Shown here in pieces: positions 23,789 through 35,289 of a DNA stretch of 64,000 nucleotides. The DNA comes from Ulota crispa. Taxonomy: Eukaryota > Streptophyta > Bryopsida > Orthotrichales > Orthotrichaceae. The position numbers and the translations under genes were made by a program. How positions within the stretch are numbered: the first letter of the stretch is position 1; every line of letters begins with the position of its first letter. Location: positions 19,812,471-19,876,470 of the forward strand of contig OY987247.1 in assembly GCA_963920765.1 (NCBI GenBank). The letters are read 5' to 3'. Below the pieces are notes generated by a model. It was given only the letters and a program-made list of their open reading frames with translations. It ran no database searches and was not told the DNA's origin.

Positions 23789-24491
23789 ATGGAAGATCTT
23801 GACATCAATTCTACATATGCTGCTAACAAAGGTGACAATAGCTCCAATTACTCAAGCAATTATGAAGACAATGATAATAGAAACAAAGAATTCAACTATG
23901 GTGGTCATGAAATGCATACTAAGCACCATACACAAAACTTTGTAGATAATGACTAGCAGACAAAGCACCCTATTTATGAACAATGACAACTAAGCGCAGC
24001 ACATAATGTTTACAAATTTGAAGCCAAGAATAGGCGGGCTTGTAGACATATGCAACTTGAACAAAAAAAAGAGGGTGACCGGCGTTGGCAATAGGGGCTC
24101 CCAAGAAACAAACTTGCAATGGACAAGTATACAAAGAAGCCATACAGCCCTAGCTGGGTCCTTAGCATGAGGAGTTGATGCTGTTGTCAAGGAATTTAGA
24201 CCTAACAATTAGTTCTATAAAACAGCAACCTAAGTATGTTGTGAGAGAAGTTAGTGAGTGGGTCTAGCACACTTGGGAATATACTTCACCTATAAAATTT
24301 CAGTGTGTCAAAGAAGGGATTGCTAGGGGCTTAACTTTGAGGTGTGGTGACTTGATGAGGAGATTTTGTGCAAGTGAGTTGAAGCCAAAAGATGTTAGTA
24401 ATCTATTATGGTGCATGTTATGTGAGCAATTTGACAGTGCAAAAATGAAGAAGACATATGAAGATTGTAGCAAAGCAAACGTAAGTTGAAT
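23789..24491 (+). pseudogene. Copy 1 of an unknown protein module (acidic leader plus IARG/TLRC domain)
   Basis: An acidic, Asn-rich leader (23789-23956, starting MEDLDINSTY) is followed by a domain at 24190-24491: RNLDLTISSIKQQP, HTWEYTSPIKFQCVKEGIAR, GLTLRCGDL, KPKDVSNLLWCMLCEQF, YEDCSKANVS. The same order of blocks appears in the copy at 63692-63997 with roughly one third identity, so this is a real coding module. One TAG stands where the other copy has Gln (before HT). The AACGTAAGT at 24485 could be a splice donor, but the homologous end of copy 2 reads through. I do not recognise the family; it behaves like a transposon-borne or multicopy plant protein. Confidence 0.6.
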
Positions 24492-24524
24492 TTTTTTTGG
24501 GAACAACTGGTCCTTAAGAAGAGG

Positions 24525-25148
24525 TCAAAGTGCGTGAATGTTTGAGGAGGGAACTTGAAAGATCTCTAGAGTTACATGAAGTACAAGCAGAAATGACTTG
24601 CAACTAATGTAATGGAGGGGGCACTCAAAGCGTGCATCTGCGGTTAAAAGTATCATGCACTGGAGTAGACTAGTGGCATTACAAAAAGAATTAATGTGTG
24701 CCCCCAAAGAAGGAGGCATCCTAAACTTCACAACAAGTAAAATGTATGTCCCAATCAAGTTAATTGGATCTGCATGTGTTTTCAAGAGTTCCAATTCTAG
24801 ATGCATAGAAGCTCTTGCATCAAATACCATGACATTAGGAGGGCAACTAGTATAGTTAGAGACTTGCTTGCACATCCATTTGTAAAGAGCTTGATGGAAA
24901 AATTAGCATCTATGCAAGCATTGCCAAATACGATCTCTGCAGCTGATAATGCTGAAGAAACTCAAGTAGAATCTAGTACAGGTAGGCAAGAAGAAGTGGA
25001 TTTGGATGTCAATGCACTGGCAACAGTATGTGTAGATGCACATATGAAGTCTTCAATGCCTGAAGATGAATCACATCATCATGAAGAAGCAATAGCCCCT
25101 CTTGAATTGCAAATATCAATGAAAAAAACAAAGATGGCCGCACCATAG
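24525..25148 (+). other. Coding-like frames downstream of module copy 1
   Basis: Short rightward frames: 24655-24855 (ALQKELMCAPKEGGILNF, SRCIEALASN) and, overlapping in another frame, 24801-25148 with an acidic tail (NAEETQVESSTGRQEEVDLD, EDESHHHEEAIAPLEL). They may be later exons of the same locus. No domain recognised. Confidence 0.35.
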
Positions 25149-26566
25149 AAGTTACAATCGCCAGTTGAAGGAATTTGGTTCATTATCCTAGAATTTGCGA
25201 ATGGAGTGTCATAGTAGGTACAAAATCTCCTTTGCTTGTGTGCAAAGTAAGAACACTTGACAGGTAGCAACAAATTGTTTCCATACAAGTAGTAGGTGAT
25301 CTTATAATTTTTTTGGTTTTTCTTGAAAACCTTCAAGTTTGCAATATCCTTGTGAAACGCAAAGTCTATATGTATTAAAAAAATTAGAAATATCCGCAAC
25401 TAATACCAAAATATGAGTGACGCACCATTCAAACATGGGTAGTGACAGGGTGATGTGGTTGTGCAATGTTAAAATAAAATTGTGATTAATGTCATTCTAC
25501 ACTATGAATATTATACTTTAACCAACTGAACTAGAGTTGCTAAATTGTGAGCAAGGAGCAATGAGCATTAAGGGTTGAATAGCAAGCATTGAGTGGTGGG
25601 CATATTTTTTATGAAACTTTGAAAATTGGAAATCATATTTTAGGGAGTTCCGTATGATTGTAAATAGACAAAAGTGATCACTACATGAATAAAAAAATTG
25701 GATTGTGTTTGATATTCATCCATTGAAACAAACAAATGGAAAAATGTGTTGGATGAATGAAAATTGAAATGGATGAATGTGAGTAAAAAGAAGACAACAA
25801 ATATGATGCAAACCCGTTTAAAAGAGATATATCACAAATACAAATCAAGACAGTGGATTTTGATTGTACGTTCTAGGACCCTTCTCAAAACCCAAAAGGC
25901 CCACATTAGAAAAAATATGAATCCTCTACAAGGCCCTTTAGAATGGTCACTTTTAACATTTATTGGGCCTAGAGTGTGTACATTAAAAGCTTGTGTGAAG
26001 TGTCTCTACCTTGTATGAATTTCCTATTATACATCACTAAAACTATGAATAGAAAATGGCAATCTAGTACCATGTCACAATTTCTTAATTATTCTCCTAC
26101 TATTGTACTGAATCATAACTAATGTTACCCTCACAAGTACTAGGTTAAAGATTTTAATATAGGGAAAAATGACCATGGTAACATGTACATGTAATTGTAG
26201 CTCCCAATGAAAATTGGACATGCCAAAGTGAGCCATGATTGTACTCAAAGGCATAGTAGGGTGTAATGTTGTCCCAAAATACAAATTAAAATAATTAAAG
26301 AGACCCCTTGAAAGGGGTTTTTATGGGCTTTGTGGAGGGCTCATATTTTCTCTTATACTTCTAGTGGTTTTGGATATCATGAAGGGCTCGTCAGATTCCG
26401 AGGAGCACTCCTAAAAATAACAATTTTTTTTGGATAAAAAGATTATTTTTTTGTTTATTTTACACATTTTGTTTTTGCAAATTAGGATCTTCCTTGGAAC
26501 CCAAGAGGCCTACTTGAGCACCTTATGGATTTTGCAAAGGGCTTCTCGGAATTCGAGGAGCACTTC

Positions 26567-26571
<5 letters not shown>

Positions 26572-26609
<38 letters not shown>
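26572..26609. repeat. (AT)n microsatellite
   Basis: About 18 uninterrupted AT dinucleotides inside the foldback arm. Confidence 0.97.
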
Positions 26610-26610
<1 letters not shown>

Positions 26611-27212
26611 TAAATATTTTCTCAAATTTTTTTTACACGTTTTGATTTTGTGTTTTAGGACCCTCTTTGGAACCAAAGAAATCTAAAAATAGTTATTTTA
26701 TTTTATTTTATTTTTATTTTTTTGCTTCAAAATTTTGGTTTTTTTTTTTTTACACATTTTGTTTTTGTGTTTTAGGACCCTCATTGGAACCAAAGAGGCC
26801 TACTTGTGCACGTTACGGATTTTGTAAAAGAGTCATAAAATTTGTCAATTACACAATTCATTAGAATGATTGCATTTACAATGCAATTAAGGGATAAATT
26901 TGACAATTTTCTCTCTAAATAGGTCATTTTAACATATTATTATAATAAACAACCAAGATTCTCATTAAATACTTTAACTATTGTTAGGGGTTCATGAATT
27001 GTGCAATTAACAAATATTTTGACTTTTTTACAAAATCCATAACATCCACAAGTAGGCCTCTTGAGTTGAGAGGAGGGTCTTAAATCACAAAAACAAAATG
27101 CTTAAAAAAAATAACCAATTTTTTAAGCAAAAAAAAAAAAAAAAAACTTTTTTGGGCCTCTTGGGTTCTGAGGAGGGTCCTAAAACACAAAAACAAAATG
27201 TGTAAAAAAAAA

Positions 27213-27522
27213 ACTACACCAAATAGTGCATCCAAGTTGCCCCATACGAATTTCTTGACATTCCACACTATTTAAATAATTACTGCTGCTACATGTATTT
27301 TCAGCAATAGTTATTGTAACAAATCATTTTTAAAAGACTTGGCAAGTACTGCAAAGTTGTAGAAAGACAAACTAGCAATATTCAAGTTGTAAACCAATTG
27401 AAATCTAAATACGTAAAGAGTTGCATGCACTTCCAAGTGGGCAAGTGGTGAGTCATGAGGTAACTTTCCAAGGTAAGGCAACCTAATTGTTGAGGCAACC
27501 TAAATGCACTATTTGGTGTAGT
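27213..27522. mobile_element. 310-bp MITE nested in the foldback element
   Basis: Inverted termini ACTACACCAAATAGTGCAT and ATGCACTATTTGGTGTAGT, extending inward to about 30 bases (AGTTGCC / GGCAACC). It interrupts a module copy of the surrounding foldback and is therefore younger. No clear target duplication because the flanks are poly-A and poly-T. Confidence 0.88.
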
Positions 27523-28745
27523 TTTTCAAGCAAAAAAAAGAAACAAGAAAAAAGAAAAAATATTGTTTTTAGAATTTTTGGGTTTTGAAGAGGGTCCTAA
27601 AACACAAAAACAAAACGTGTAAAAAAAACTAGGAAAATAAAAATAATAAAAAATTAAAAAAATAAAAAACCATTTTGAGAAGTGCTCCTGAAATTCCGAG
27701 AAGCCCTTTGCAAAATCCATAAGGTGCTCAAGTAGGCCTCCTTGGTTCCAAGGATGGTCCTAAATCACAAATACAAAATGTGTAAAAAAAAATTTTAGGA
27801 AAAAGAAAACAAATAATAAATTAAACATTAAGAAAAATTGGTATTTTTAGAAGTGTTTCTTAGATTCTAAGGATTCCTTTACAAAATCCAAAACCGCCAA
27901 AATTGGGCCTTCTAGGTTTCAGGCAGGGTCTGAAACCACAAAAATAAAATCAATAAAAAATAAAAGAAATAATTTTTTTAGCAAAAAAAAAGAATTAGTA
28001 AAAAAAAAGAAAGTTATTTTTAGAATTGTTGGTATCAAGGAGGGGGTTTAGTATGTGCCAATGAATTTGTCAATATGAACTTATCATAGTCTGCAGCCTC
28101 CTTGAAATCCAAGGAGGTTGTCTAAAATTCAAAATTATGAATGTATGTCTAGTTGTATAACCTTTAACAATTCACATGGCAAGTTATGTAAGACCTATTT
28201 GGTTCCAAAGAGGGGGTCTGAAGTGCGCAAGTGAATTTGTAAATGTTAGTATATCATAACTTGAAGCCTCTTCAAAATCTAAGGAAATGGGCTTAATTTC
28301 ATATTTATGCACGCCTATTCATTATGTACCCAAAATCCATGTCATAATCTCATTTGCTGGATGATACTTGGATGAATGATTTGATGAATGACTTTTAATT
28401 TTGGATGACTGAAATTTGTATTTCATCCAATTCAAAGTTCTCTTCATGTGCTTAAAATATAATTTCTACCATTTTTGCTTTAAATACAATTAAGACATTA
28501 AATGAATTTATAAAAGTTCTTTTCTTCCAAGTTTATCTAATAATTTGTCAGTTTTATTAGTTTTTTCATTACTATTTTTTGGCTTAACCTCACTTTTTTT
28601 TGTTTGATTTTTTTTATAGTAAAATGTGAATTTTCACTGCTCAAATCTAAGTGCTCATTGCTCAATGCTCAACTGTCATTGCTCCCCGCTCAACTCTCAT
28701 TGCTCTCTGCTCACACTTTAGCATTGTTGCTAATTGAAGTATAGT

Positions 28746-29401
28746 ATGATGTATTAATTGTAAAAAGGATGCAAGGGTAGCTGAAGATGATTGTCAATTC
28801 CGACTAAGTGTGTAATTCTAAAAAGGGTAGTTCTTAAAAAGAGTAGTTGTTGTTTGTTTTCCCTCACATAGGAAAAGGTTTTGAGTATTTTGAAATGTGT
28901 CTATGCTATCTATGTAGTAATATGTGTGAATTGTGGATTACCCTTATAGTAACCTAATGTTGTGAAATATGCAGGAATATGCATTTGCAATGGTATGTAT
29001 GGACAATTCTGCAATTCAAGGACAAGGCTGCCTAAGAAAAAAACCAAACATGAATGACTGCCACAACTTATCTTTTGCTTTTTTGCAAGTGATAGTGTTA
29101 TAGTGTTATACTATTATTGTAATCCCTCATGATGTTGATGTCCAATTGTATTTTTTAATACATAATGTTCATGATTAAGTTTGGCATGAATTGCATATAC
29201 TCTCCTAATTTCTAACAATAAGTAATGAGCAGGGGCCACGGTTTGTGAAAGTTGAATAAAACATTAATGAGTATATATGAAGCAAGACATGCGCGTATAT
29301 ATAATAATATTTTATTGGAATTATATTCATCAAAATGTAGTATACATTATTTGGTGTGTATTGATTGAATGGAGGCAAAATTACAAAATTGTTTGATGAT
29401 C
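28746..29401. other. No gene recognised
   Basis: AT-rich unique sequence between two elements, no convincing frame. Confidence 0.5.
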
Positions 29402-30126
29402 TTAATCCCTAAAGGACCAAGACCCTATTTGGGGACAAATGAGATTTTAGGCATGTACCTATGGCTAAATACTTTGCATGATTTTTTGAAACTTTTATGG
29501 AAAATGGGGAACTTAAAGATCTACGTGGGCATCTAATTTTTTTCTTCATTTTGACGTTTATTAAAGAAGTTAAAAATGAATTTCTGCAAAAATATCTAGA
29601 TCAAGCAGCTAAAAAAATTCTTAAAAATTGCTTAAAAAATAAATAAAAACATGAGTTAGGTTCCTTAGACTTATATATAGATGGGGAGCTTTGAATTATT
29701 CAATTTTCATTGATGAGACAAAAGTTAAGAGAAGTTTTTGTTTGCGGGTAGATGTGATTTTTAGAGAAACCATACCTACACACAAACAAATACTTCTCAT
29801 AACTTTCATCTCATCTATGAAAATTGAATGATTCAAAACCCCCCATCTATATATAAGTCTGAAGAACCTATTTCATATTTTTATTTATTTTTGATGCAAT
29901 TTTTAAGAATTTTTAAGGCTGCCCAATCTAGACCTTTTTGCAAAAATTCATTTTTAAATTCTTCAATAATTGTCAGAATGAACAAAAAATTAGATGCCCA
30001 CTTAGATCTTTGAGTTCCCCATCTTCTATAAAGGTTTCAAAAAATCACTCAAAGTAGTTTAGCCATAGGTACATGCCCAAAATCTTGCTTGTCTCCCGAG
30101 GGGACAGTTGGTCTTTTAGGGGTTAA
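29402..30126. mobile_element. TTAA-bounded element C, long inverted arms
   Basis: Left tip TTAATCCCTAAAGGACCAAG, right tip TTGGTCTTTTAGGGGTTAA. The two halves are inverted repeats along most of their length (about 350 bases each), with matching TGGGCATCTAATTTTTT, ATGTACCTATGGCTAAA and TATATATAGATGGGG blocks. It is the clearest full copy of this family in the window. Confidence 0.8.
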
Positions 30127-30233
30127 GGGTAGCCCAAATTTATAAAAAAGCAGAAACTAAATATAGATTGGAGTTATCAATATATTGCTACTACAAAGCT
30201 CCGCATGTTTAAAGTAACCGACAGTGTTGATTC

Positions 30234-31158
30234 TTAACCCCTAAAAGTCCAAATAGTGTTTTTTGGCAACTTAGTGATTTTGGGCAGCTTACTACAAATG
30301 GATTTTACATTTTTTTTCTTTGAAATTTTCCCATATGATGTGTCCAAAGAGTAACTTTAAGGCCCAACAAATTTCATAACTTTTGACTTCATGGTTCAAA
30401 AGTTATTGCATGATATGTAGTTTTCTTTGTTTGAGGGCAGCTTGGGCAGCTCAAAAAACTTCTTTAAAAATTGCATTTTTTGAATTTTGTTTTTTGAAAT
30501 TGGTTCTTTAGATATATATATCCTTGAGAAGCTTTGAATCATTCAATTTTCATTAATGAGATGAAAGTTATGAGGAGATTTTGTTTGCAAGCAGTTATGG
30601 ATTCCCTACTCTAAAAAAACTTTTAAGTCCTATGTTTTACTCAATTTTTAATATTTTGGAAAAAAAATAAAGCCCAAGTATGTAGAACATTTGACCATTG
30701 GATTGGAATTTTTGTTTTTCATAATTAAATTCTTAACAATGAAGTATTTTGTATCGTTCTCTACTTCATTTTACTTACTACTTTTTTCCTATGTGTTATA
30801 CATTTCTAAATGATTTGAAATTTTTCAAGTGTGTGCCTGACTTGCCTTGAAGAATGAATACAAAAAATTACAACCATTTTGAAACTTTTTCAAACAAATA
30901 TGACCTTGTGAAGTGCAGCTGCTCGGATTTTTGCAGGGACAAAAAACAACTTTTTGTCAATTCAAACTCAATCACCTAACAATCCACACAGCAAAATTTT
31001 TTGAATTTTTTTCCACATCTTTGGATAGTAGTGTACTACAAGATCTTACAATTAGATGTGCCCAAAAAAAAAATTATCTAAAATTTGATACTAGCACTAC
31101 AAATAGCAGTTTTGGGGCAATTTTGATGAAAACATAGTCAAAAGCCTTTAGGGGTTAA
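30234..31158. mobile_element. TTAA-bounded element D
   Basis: Left tip TTAACCCCTAAAAGTCCAAA, right tip AAAGCCTTTAGGGGTTAA. At 925 bp it is close in length to element A. The left half shares the GCTTTGAATCATTCAATTTT and GATGAAAGTTATGAG blocks with C. No coding content. Confidence 0.75.
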
Positions 31159-31267
31159 AGGGTACAAAAGTAGCTGGAACTCCTAAAAATTGCATTTCAT
31201 ATATTTCCCAATTTACACATGCTACTCCATTAGTGGTTGCAATTGACCTACAATATCAATCTTTACA

Positions 31268-31596
31268 TCTATACTAAAAATAGGCTTGGTTCCAGTAGTT
31301 GGGTAGTTGGGTGTCTTTAATAGAATAAAATCTCTATTAGTTGGGTAGTTGGGTGTTGCTCCAAGAAGATTAAGTGGTGGTTATGTGGCAATTATTCTTA
31401 TATTTATGGTTATGTAGCGGTTATGGTCATCATTGAGGATGGGGTTTACACGGGAATAGGGGGTGGTTGCCTGGAGAAGGAGGCAAAGCGTGTAAGTAGG
31501 CATAATACAGGTAAGCTCAAGTCATGTTAATTTTTTTGCAAGGAACCCCTCTTGTGATGGCCCTCCGCCAAAACGGCCGGTATAAGGGTCCACTAG
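31268..31596 (+). mobile_element. Small Helitron-like element (candidate)
   Basis: 5' end TCTATACTAAAAATAGG fits the TCTMTAYTA start known for many plant Helitrons. The 3' end has a GC-rich imperfect hairpin (CCCTCCGCC ... GGCCGGTATAAGGG) about a dozen bases before CTAG. The flanks are A before TC and T after CTAG, as expected for insertion between A and T. A 19-base direct repeat (TAGTTGGGTAGTTGGGTGT) occurs twice inside. No RepHel gene; non-autonomous. The call rests on the ends only. Confidence 0.55.
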
Positions 31597-32237
31597 TAAT
31601 AATAGAATACATTCAAAGGTTTGGCAACATAACATTATTAATCTTCATTAGGGGTTCCTTTTTGCTCCCCCAATATGAAGAGCCCCCAACAAATGGCATT
31701 CATGAGTTGTGCAATTGAAATCTATAATTGAACTCCCCAGGTATTGTGGGGGGAATATCCCTCCACCTAGGGGGAAGTATAGTCGCTGGTAAACAATGTT
31801 ATGAATCCTTTATTTGTGAGTATTCATTGATAATGCATTTACCTGCCTTGGTAAAAGCAAGTAGGTCACGTTGATCTGAGATGTATTAATCATCATGATT
31901 GTCACTATAGTACTCAGGCAAAATTGCTTTGGGATAAATTGTTGCAGCAAGAGAAATTTGTTGCAGTGAGAAAATCTTGAGAATTACTGCAAGGGTTTGT
32001 TGGTGAGAAAAATCAACGGAGTTTTGCATTGTGAAGGACTAATTTGGGTTTTGCGCTGGTAATTCTTGAATTGTTCTCACTCTGCCATGTAAAAAATGAT
32101 TTGCATGATTTTGCATGATGAAGAAATTCAGAAAATTGCTTTGCATGATTTGCATTGTCTTGCTGGTAACGACGCTATGAGAAAATCGATTTGTGTTCTC
32201 TCGCTTTATTAAATCTCAACTTTCTAGTTACTTTGAG
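31597..32237. other. No gene recognised
   Basis: Spacer of mixed complexity leading into the UXS fragment. Repeats of TTTGCATGATTTTGCATGAT near 32100-32150. Confidence 0.5.
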
Positions 32238-32488
32238 CTTCATCTGACAACTTGCACAAGCAAAAGCGGGACATCTCAAAGGCTAAAGAATTGCTGGGGT
32301 GGAAGCCAAAGGTGGCTTTGAGGGAAGGTCTCTCTCAGATGCTCAAAGATTTTCGAAAGCATATTTTTGGTGATAATAAGGAAAAAGAGTCCTCCAACTT
32401 TAAATTTTGTTTTGCCCACCTAAGGTTAGAATACAACATAAGTATGTTGGCTATTGAGTTCACAGCAAGAGGCTTGAATCCAACATAG
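32238..32488 (+). pseudogene. UDP-xylose synthase (UDP-glucuronate decarboxylase) 3'-end fragment
   Basis: Encodes the C-terminal end of UXS, the SDR-family enzyme that converts UDP-glucuronate to UDP-xylose for cell-wall polymers: SSDNLHKQKRDISKAKELL, then GWKPKVALREGLSQMLKDF and RKHIFGDNKE, close to the plant family's PDITKAKELLGWEPKV..REGL..M..DFRKRIFGD. The frame is unbroken and ends at TAG 32486, about 45 codons beyond the usual C-terminus. The catalytic and NAD-binding parts (about 90 per cent of the enzyme) are absent upstream, so this is an isolated last-exon fragment. Confidence 0.88.
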
Positions 32489-33231
32489 AGCTTTCTGATT
32501 TCAAAGTTTCAAAAGAATAATTTATTGAGTTTGACAAGATTGAGCAGGTATGTCACAAACCTAAACTGATGAAGTAGGCCTTTGGTGAATTTGCAAAAAA
32601 CAAACATTTTTCACTCTTTCTGCTTCTTGATAATGAACAATTTTCTTTGATCAAATGCCATGGATTACACCTAAAAAGAGGGTGTTTGAAAAAAATGTGG
32701 ACTATGCTTTGTGCAATTTGCTTTGTTTGGGTTTTACAAATGTAGCGGGTTTTGCAAGCCTAATGCTAAAACTGGTAATTTTTGTAACCCTCTATGCTCA
32801 ATCCATTCCTGCAAAATGCCGCCAACTTTGTAAACGTCTTTGTTTGTATTCCAACATATTGTGGTGGTAGAGATTGCAATCACGGCAACATGTTGTTGCT
32901 GAGTGGACATGACAATTTTGGTAACCCTAAACACAATGGACATTCGGAATGGGGTTCTAGAAGCTCTTGGCGGTGCAGTCACATTTGTAAGCAAGAAAGA
33001 GAATGGCGATCAAGGGACAAATTAAGGTTGGTGTGTCTCATTGCATTCTTTGTTAGTCAAGGTGTATGGCCCATGGAATCCATGACTTGCAAGGAGAACA
33101 AAAATATGTTAGTGGTACTGAATTCAATATTCTTTTGTATTGGCATGAGATTCTCCTAATCAGGGTTGTTGTTTGAAGATTGTGCTTTCTAGAGCTATTT
33201 TCTTGGTAGAATCATTGTAATTGATGAATTT
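32489..33231 (+). other. Uncertain exon-like pieces between UXS and RPL36a fragments
   Basis: Possible fragments of further genes: FIEFDKIEQ ending at a GTATGT donor near 32550; a Cys-rich piece near 32700-32820 (CKPNAKTGNFCNPLCSIHSC); and NTMDIRNGVLEALGGAVTF ending at GTAAG near 32990. I cannot identify their sources. Confidence 0.25.
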
Positions 33232-33311
33232 TTGAATGTGGTAGATAAGAGGCGTTATAACAAGAAACAATTGGATTATGGAGGTCAAACCAAGTAAGTC
33301 TTCACAAGAAG
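33232..33311 (+). pseudogene. 60S ribosomal protein eL42 (L36a/L44) internal exon fragment
   Basis: Reads NVVDKRRYNKKQLDYGGQTK, matching the near-invariant GKRRYDRKQSGYGGQTK of this small zinc-binding large-subunit protein. A TAA follows where PVFHKK is expected, then GTCTTCACAAGAAG reaches a GTATGT splice donor at 33312, with one base fewer than the expected codons. The N-terminal exon and the CQGCKH part are not found nearby. So this is a lone, damaged exon with its intron donor, pointing to capture from genomic DNA rather than from mRNA. Confidence 0.65.
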
Positions 33312-35289
33312 GTATGTTTAAGTAAGTTCATAATTATTGTTTTCTAAAAGTAGTATCATTCCTATGAACATGCTGCTTTGTGAGGATTTGGTTTAAGCAA
33401 ACTTAGAGTGGTAGCTGTGTGATGATACGCAAGTCTATACTTAGGGTTTTTGATTCATGAGAGCTTGATCAAGAATTTGAACGCTTGCAGCTTCTAACAA
33501 ATTTTGAGACTTTATTGCTGACGTTGGTAAGCTACATTCAAAGAACAATTGTAGCATAATTGAAACATGTGTCTTTAGCAAGGATAAAATCAAATGCTTT
33601 TAGATTATTGACTTTTGTGCTCCCATTTGCCTCTTTCTTTTTGGATTATTTGTTATTCAAGTTGATGCTTTTTACTTACAAGAGCAGAATCATGCAAATT
33701 TTGGAGAGTGCAGTGTTTCTCTACAATTACAGTCAAGCAATGGACAATAATAAATCAAATTAGGGTTGGTGATTCATGCCAACTTGATTAAGAAATTGAA
33801 TGTTCTAAATAAGTCATTGTGCAAGTAAGATTATCAGGTATGAGGGATGCTTTGAATGCATTCCACAATTGGCTGCTTAACTTAAAGCTAGCAAGAATTT
33901 TCTAAATAAGTGATTCTTTTTGTTTCTTTTGTCAACAAAGAGGTGTTTACGTACAAAGCATGAGGTTTGTTTCTTTTGGTGTTTTCAATAACAAAAGTTT
34001 TTTTTTTGAACATGTTGAAAGCAAGGGAAGAAGCGAGAAAGAAAGCTGAGGAGAAAGATTAATAACGCCCCTCCTCCAATATCTAGGCTTCAATGACAAA
34101 GAAACCAATAGCGCAAGATATGTAAGTTGGCTACTTAGCTTGACGCAACAAGCAAGATTATCAAGTACAGCGGTGCTTTGAACGCATTCCACGTATATGT
34201 TAATATATTTTAGAATGACACTTTGTAATTTCATGAGCAAATGTCATTAATATGTGAATAGTCTTAAATCTGGTTTAGTTTAAAGTTCTGAAGAATATAT
34301 TTGCTTAAAGGAATAATAAAAACAAGCAATCTTTAGTTCCTTGCATTTGGTTAAGAGCAGTAGAATTTGGTGCAAATAAAGCCAAAAATTTAATGTCCAA
34401 TTTATTCTTTACCAATTGCACAATATTGGTTTTTTCAAGCTAGAATCATATGGCACAAAAACATAATTTTTTTGGTCGTTTTGCAAAAAACACTAGAAAA
34501 TTTGATTCTTAGGAATTTCAAATCATTTTCTAGAAGAATTGAATCCTCAAAAAAGGTTCAAGGAAAAACATAATATGCATGCATGGAATTTTGGCTCTTG
34601 CTTTTTAAGCTAATATGCAAAAATTGCAGCTTTTCTTGTGTTTAAACTTAATAATATGTTTGATGGCTAAGTGTAGTGTGTTTTACCAAAGTAATACAAA
34701 AATATTGAAGAATATTAGTTGCCTCAAGAGTTTGGTACGCTTTTTGAGAAGAATCCATGCTATATGAAAATGTCCTTGGTAGTTTTTCTTACTTCTATTT
34801 GCGTACTATTGTTCAAGACATATTGAATATTTGTTTCATCCGTAACAGTGGAAGAGAACTTTAAACATTACAACTTCTGATCATAGATTTTATTGGTATG
34901 TTGAATTTATGTCTTATTCTATTAGAAAATTGGCATCAGTTAACACTATCATACTTTGGGATGAGTAGAATATATTATCTTCTTTTTGCAAATGTGTGTT
35001 GGAGTTGTTTGGATCATTTAGGGGTTGTGACTAAAGTATGGTTGGAATTTTGGATTACAAGCAGGATCATCTCAAGCAAAGTCAAAGTTTCAACACCCTT
35101 TTTTTGCTAAAACCACAAATGTCAATGGACATCACTTTTGCCTCTACCTCCATCTAGGGAGTGGGGCATCATTTTCATGATGTACTGTTGATGTCTACAT
35201 CCCCCCTCCTACCTTGACATCCACAACCCACACATTTTGACTTTCTAATGCACACGTGAGCATGTTTTAACAAGACTCTCATGTTACAG
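33312..35289. other. No gene recognised; weak 320-bp direct duplication
   Basis: TTAGGGTT..TGATTCATG..ACTTGAT.AAGAA blocks at about 33440 and 33760, and AAGATTATCA..GCTTTGAA.GCATTCCAC at 33829 and 34153, suggest a worn tandem duplication with a period near 320. A short Lys/Glu-rich frame (MLKAREEARKKAEEKD) at about 34010-34063 is possibly the tail of another gene fragment. Confidence 0.35.

Larger units (their letters stand above)
25510..28745. mobile_element. 3.2-kb foldback element with GAGCA-rich terminal inverted repeats
   Basis: Terminal inverted repeats: GCTAAATTGTGAGCAAGGAG at 25539 against the complement of CTCTGCTCACACTTTAGC at 28705-28722, flanked outward by ATACTTTAA and TTGAAGTAT. 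Repeated GAGCA/GCTCA words sit just inside both ends (25548-25600; 28640-28715). The interior is a second, larger inversion: modules with GGACCCTC..GGAACC, AAGAGGCCTACTT and GGATTTTGTAAAA at 26450-26870 recur inverted at 26990-27770, centred near 26930. Further worn module copies continue to 28240. No coding capacity. The GCTCA words resemble those beside the tnp2 relic (54.83-54.88 kb), so a CACTA relative is possible but unproven. Confidence 0.6.

Noticed and set aside
32870-32920. GHDNFG shared with a frame at 58530
   Set aside because: The match is six residues only and the flanking sequence does not agree.
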